Shown here: piece by piece, positions 14,951 through 15,001 of the stretch | How positions within the stretch are numbered: position 1 is the first letter of the stretch | How the letters are laid out: every line of letters starts with the position of its first letter | Source of the DNA: Phycisphaerales bacterium | GTDB lineage: Bacteria; Planctomycetota; Phycisphaerae; UBA1845 | Assembly: GCA_030612785.1 (NCBI GenBank) | Contig: JAUWNF010000022.1 | Coordinates: 1 to 15,001, forward strand | DNA: 15,001 bases | Reading direction: 5' to 3' | Position numbers and translations under genes: made by a program | The notes under the pieces: generated by a model | Database searches by the model: none | Told to the model about the DNA's origin: nothing | The model's input: the letters and a program-made list of their open reading frames with translations, nothing else

Positions 14951-15001
14951 ATGACAGTATCCTCCCACGCTGAGCATGACTTAAAGGACGATATCCATTG
15001 G
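14951..15001 (+). CDS. Possible start of the next gene (truncated by the window end)
   Basis: ATG 14951 opens a frame reading MTVSSHAEHDLKDDIHW that is still open at the last base. It begins 11 bases after the glycosyltransferase stop, with a G-rich stretch (14942-14946) four bases before the start codon as a weak ribosome site. Seventeen residues are too few to recognise a family. The short spacing fits continuation of the operon. Confidence 0.4.
   Translation, partial: MTVSSHAEHDLKDDIHW

Noticed and set aside
1..15001. CRISPR array, tRNA, rRNA, phage or toxin-antitoxin system
   Set aside because: No regularly spaced repeats, no cloverleaf-like or rRNA sequence, and no matching protein families were seen on either strand.

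Overview
This window is part of a surface-polysaccharide (exopolysaccharide, capsule or O-antigen) biosynthesis locus. It comes from a GC-rich, probably Gram-negative bacterium, and every intact gene lies on the + strand. No rRNA, tRNA, CRISPR array or phage gene is visible. The organism cannot be fixed from the sequence. The mix of an ISAzo13-type ('Rhodopirellula') transposase, a bi-domain oxidoreductase, a heparinase II/III-family protein and a 'HRFFDTSP'-type propeller remnant would fit the Planctomycetota/Verrucomicrobiota or related uncultured lineages, but this is a weak inference.

Layout. At the left edge (3-205) is a gene remnant: a recognisable N-terminal piece, then a frame change and a short C-terminal-like piece. 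Next come a Wzx-like flippase (383-1768) and a Wzy/O-antigen-ligase-like membrane protein (about 1855-3147). A 228-bp gap precedes a family-4-type glycosyltransferase (3376-4599). Positions 4621-4787 hold a broken N-terminus of a zinc-ribbon methyltransferase, interrupted by a 14-bp tandem duplication. A second glycosyltransferase (4803-5981) and an intact zinc-ribbon methyltransferase (6090-7049) follow. A complete 1.27-kb ISAzo13-type insertion sequence (about 7041-8309) sits exactly at the methyltransferase 3' end, and its left inverted repeat supplies that gene's stop codon.

Downstream of the IS is a four-gene set: a fused MDR/Gfo-Idh-MocA oxidoreductase (8345-10492), a BNR/Asp-box beta-propeller protein (about 10568-11638), a heparinase II/III-like protein (11692-13725) and a WbuB-like glycosyltransferase (13722-14939). 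The last two overlap by ATGA. A further reading frame opens at 14951 and runs off the window.

Working model (inference). The three glycosyltransferases build an oligosaccharide on a lipid carrier. The methyltransferase and the oxidoreductase modify sugars or sugar nucleotides. The flippase exports the unit and the Wzy-like protein polymerises or ligates it. The heparinase-like and propeller proteins form a tailoring or trimming module that recurs beside bi-domain oxidoreductases in such loci. Two gene fossils and one IS at gene borders show that this locus is a recombining mosaic.
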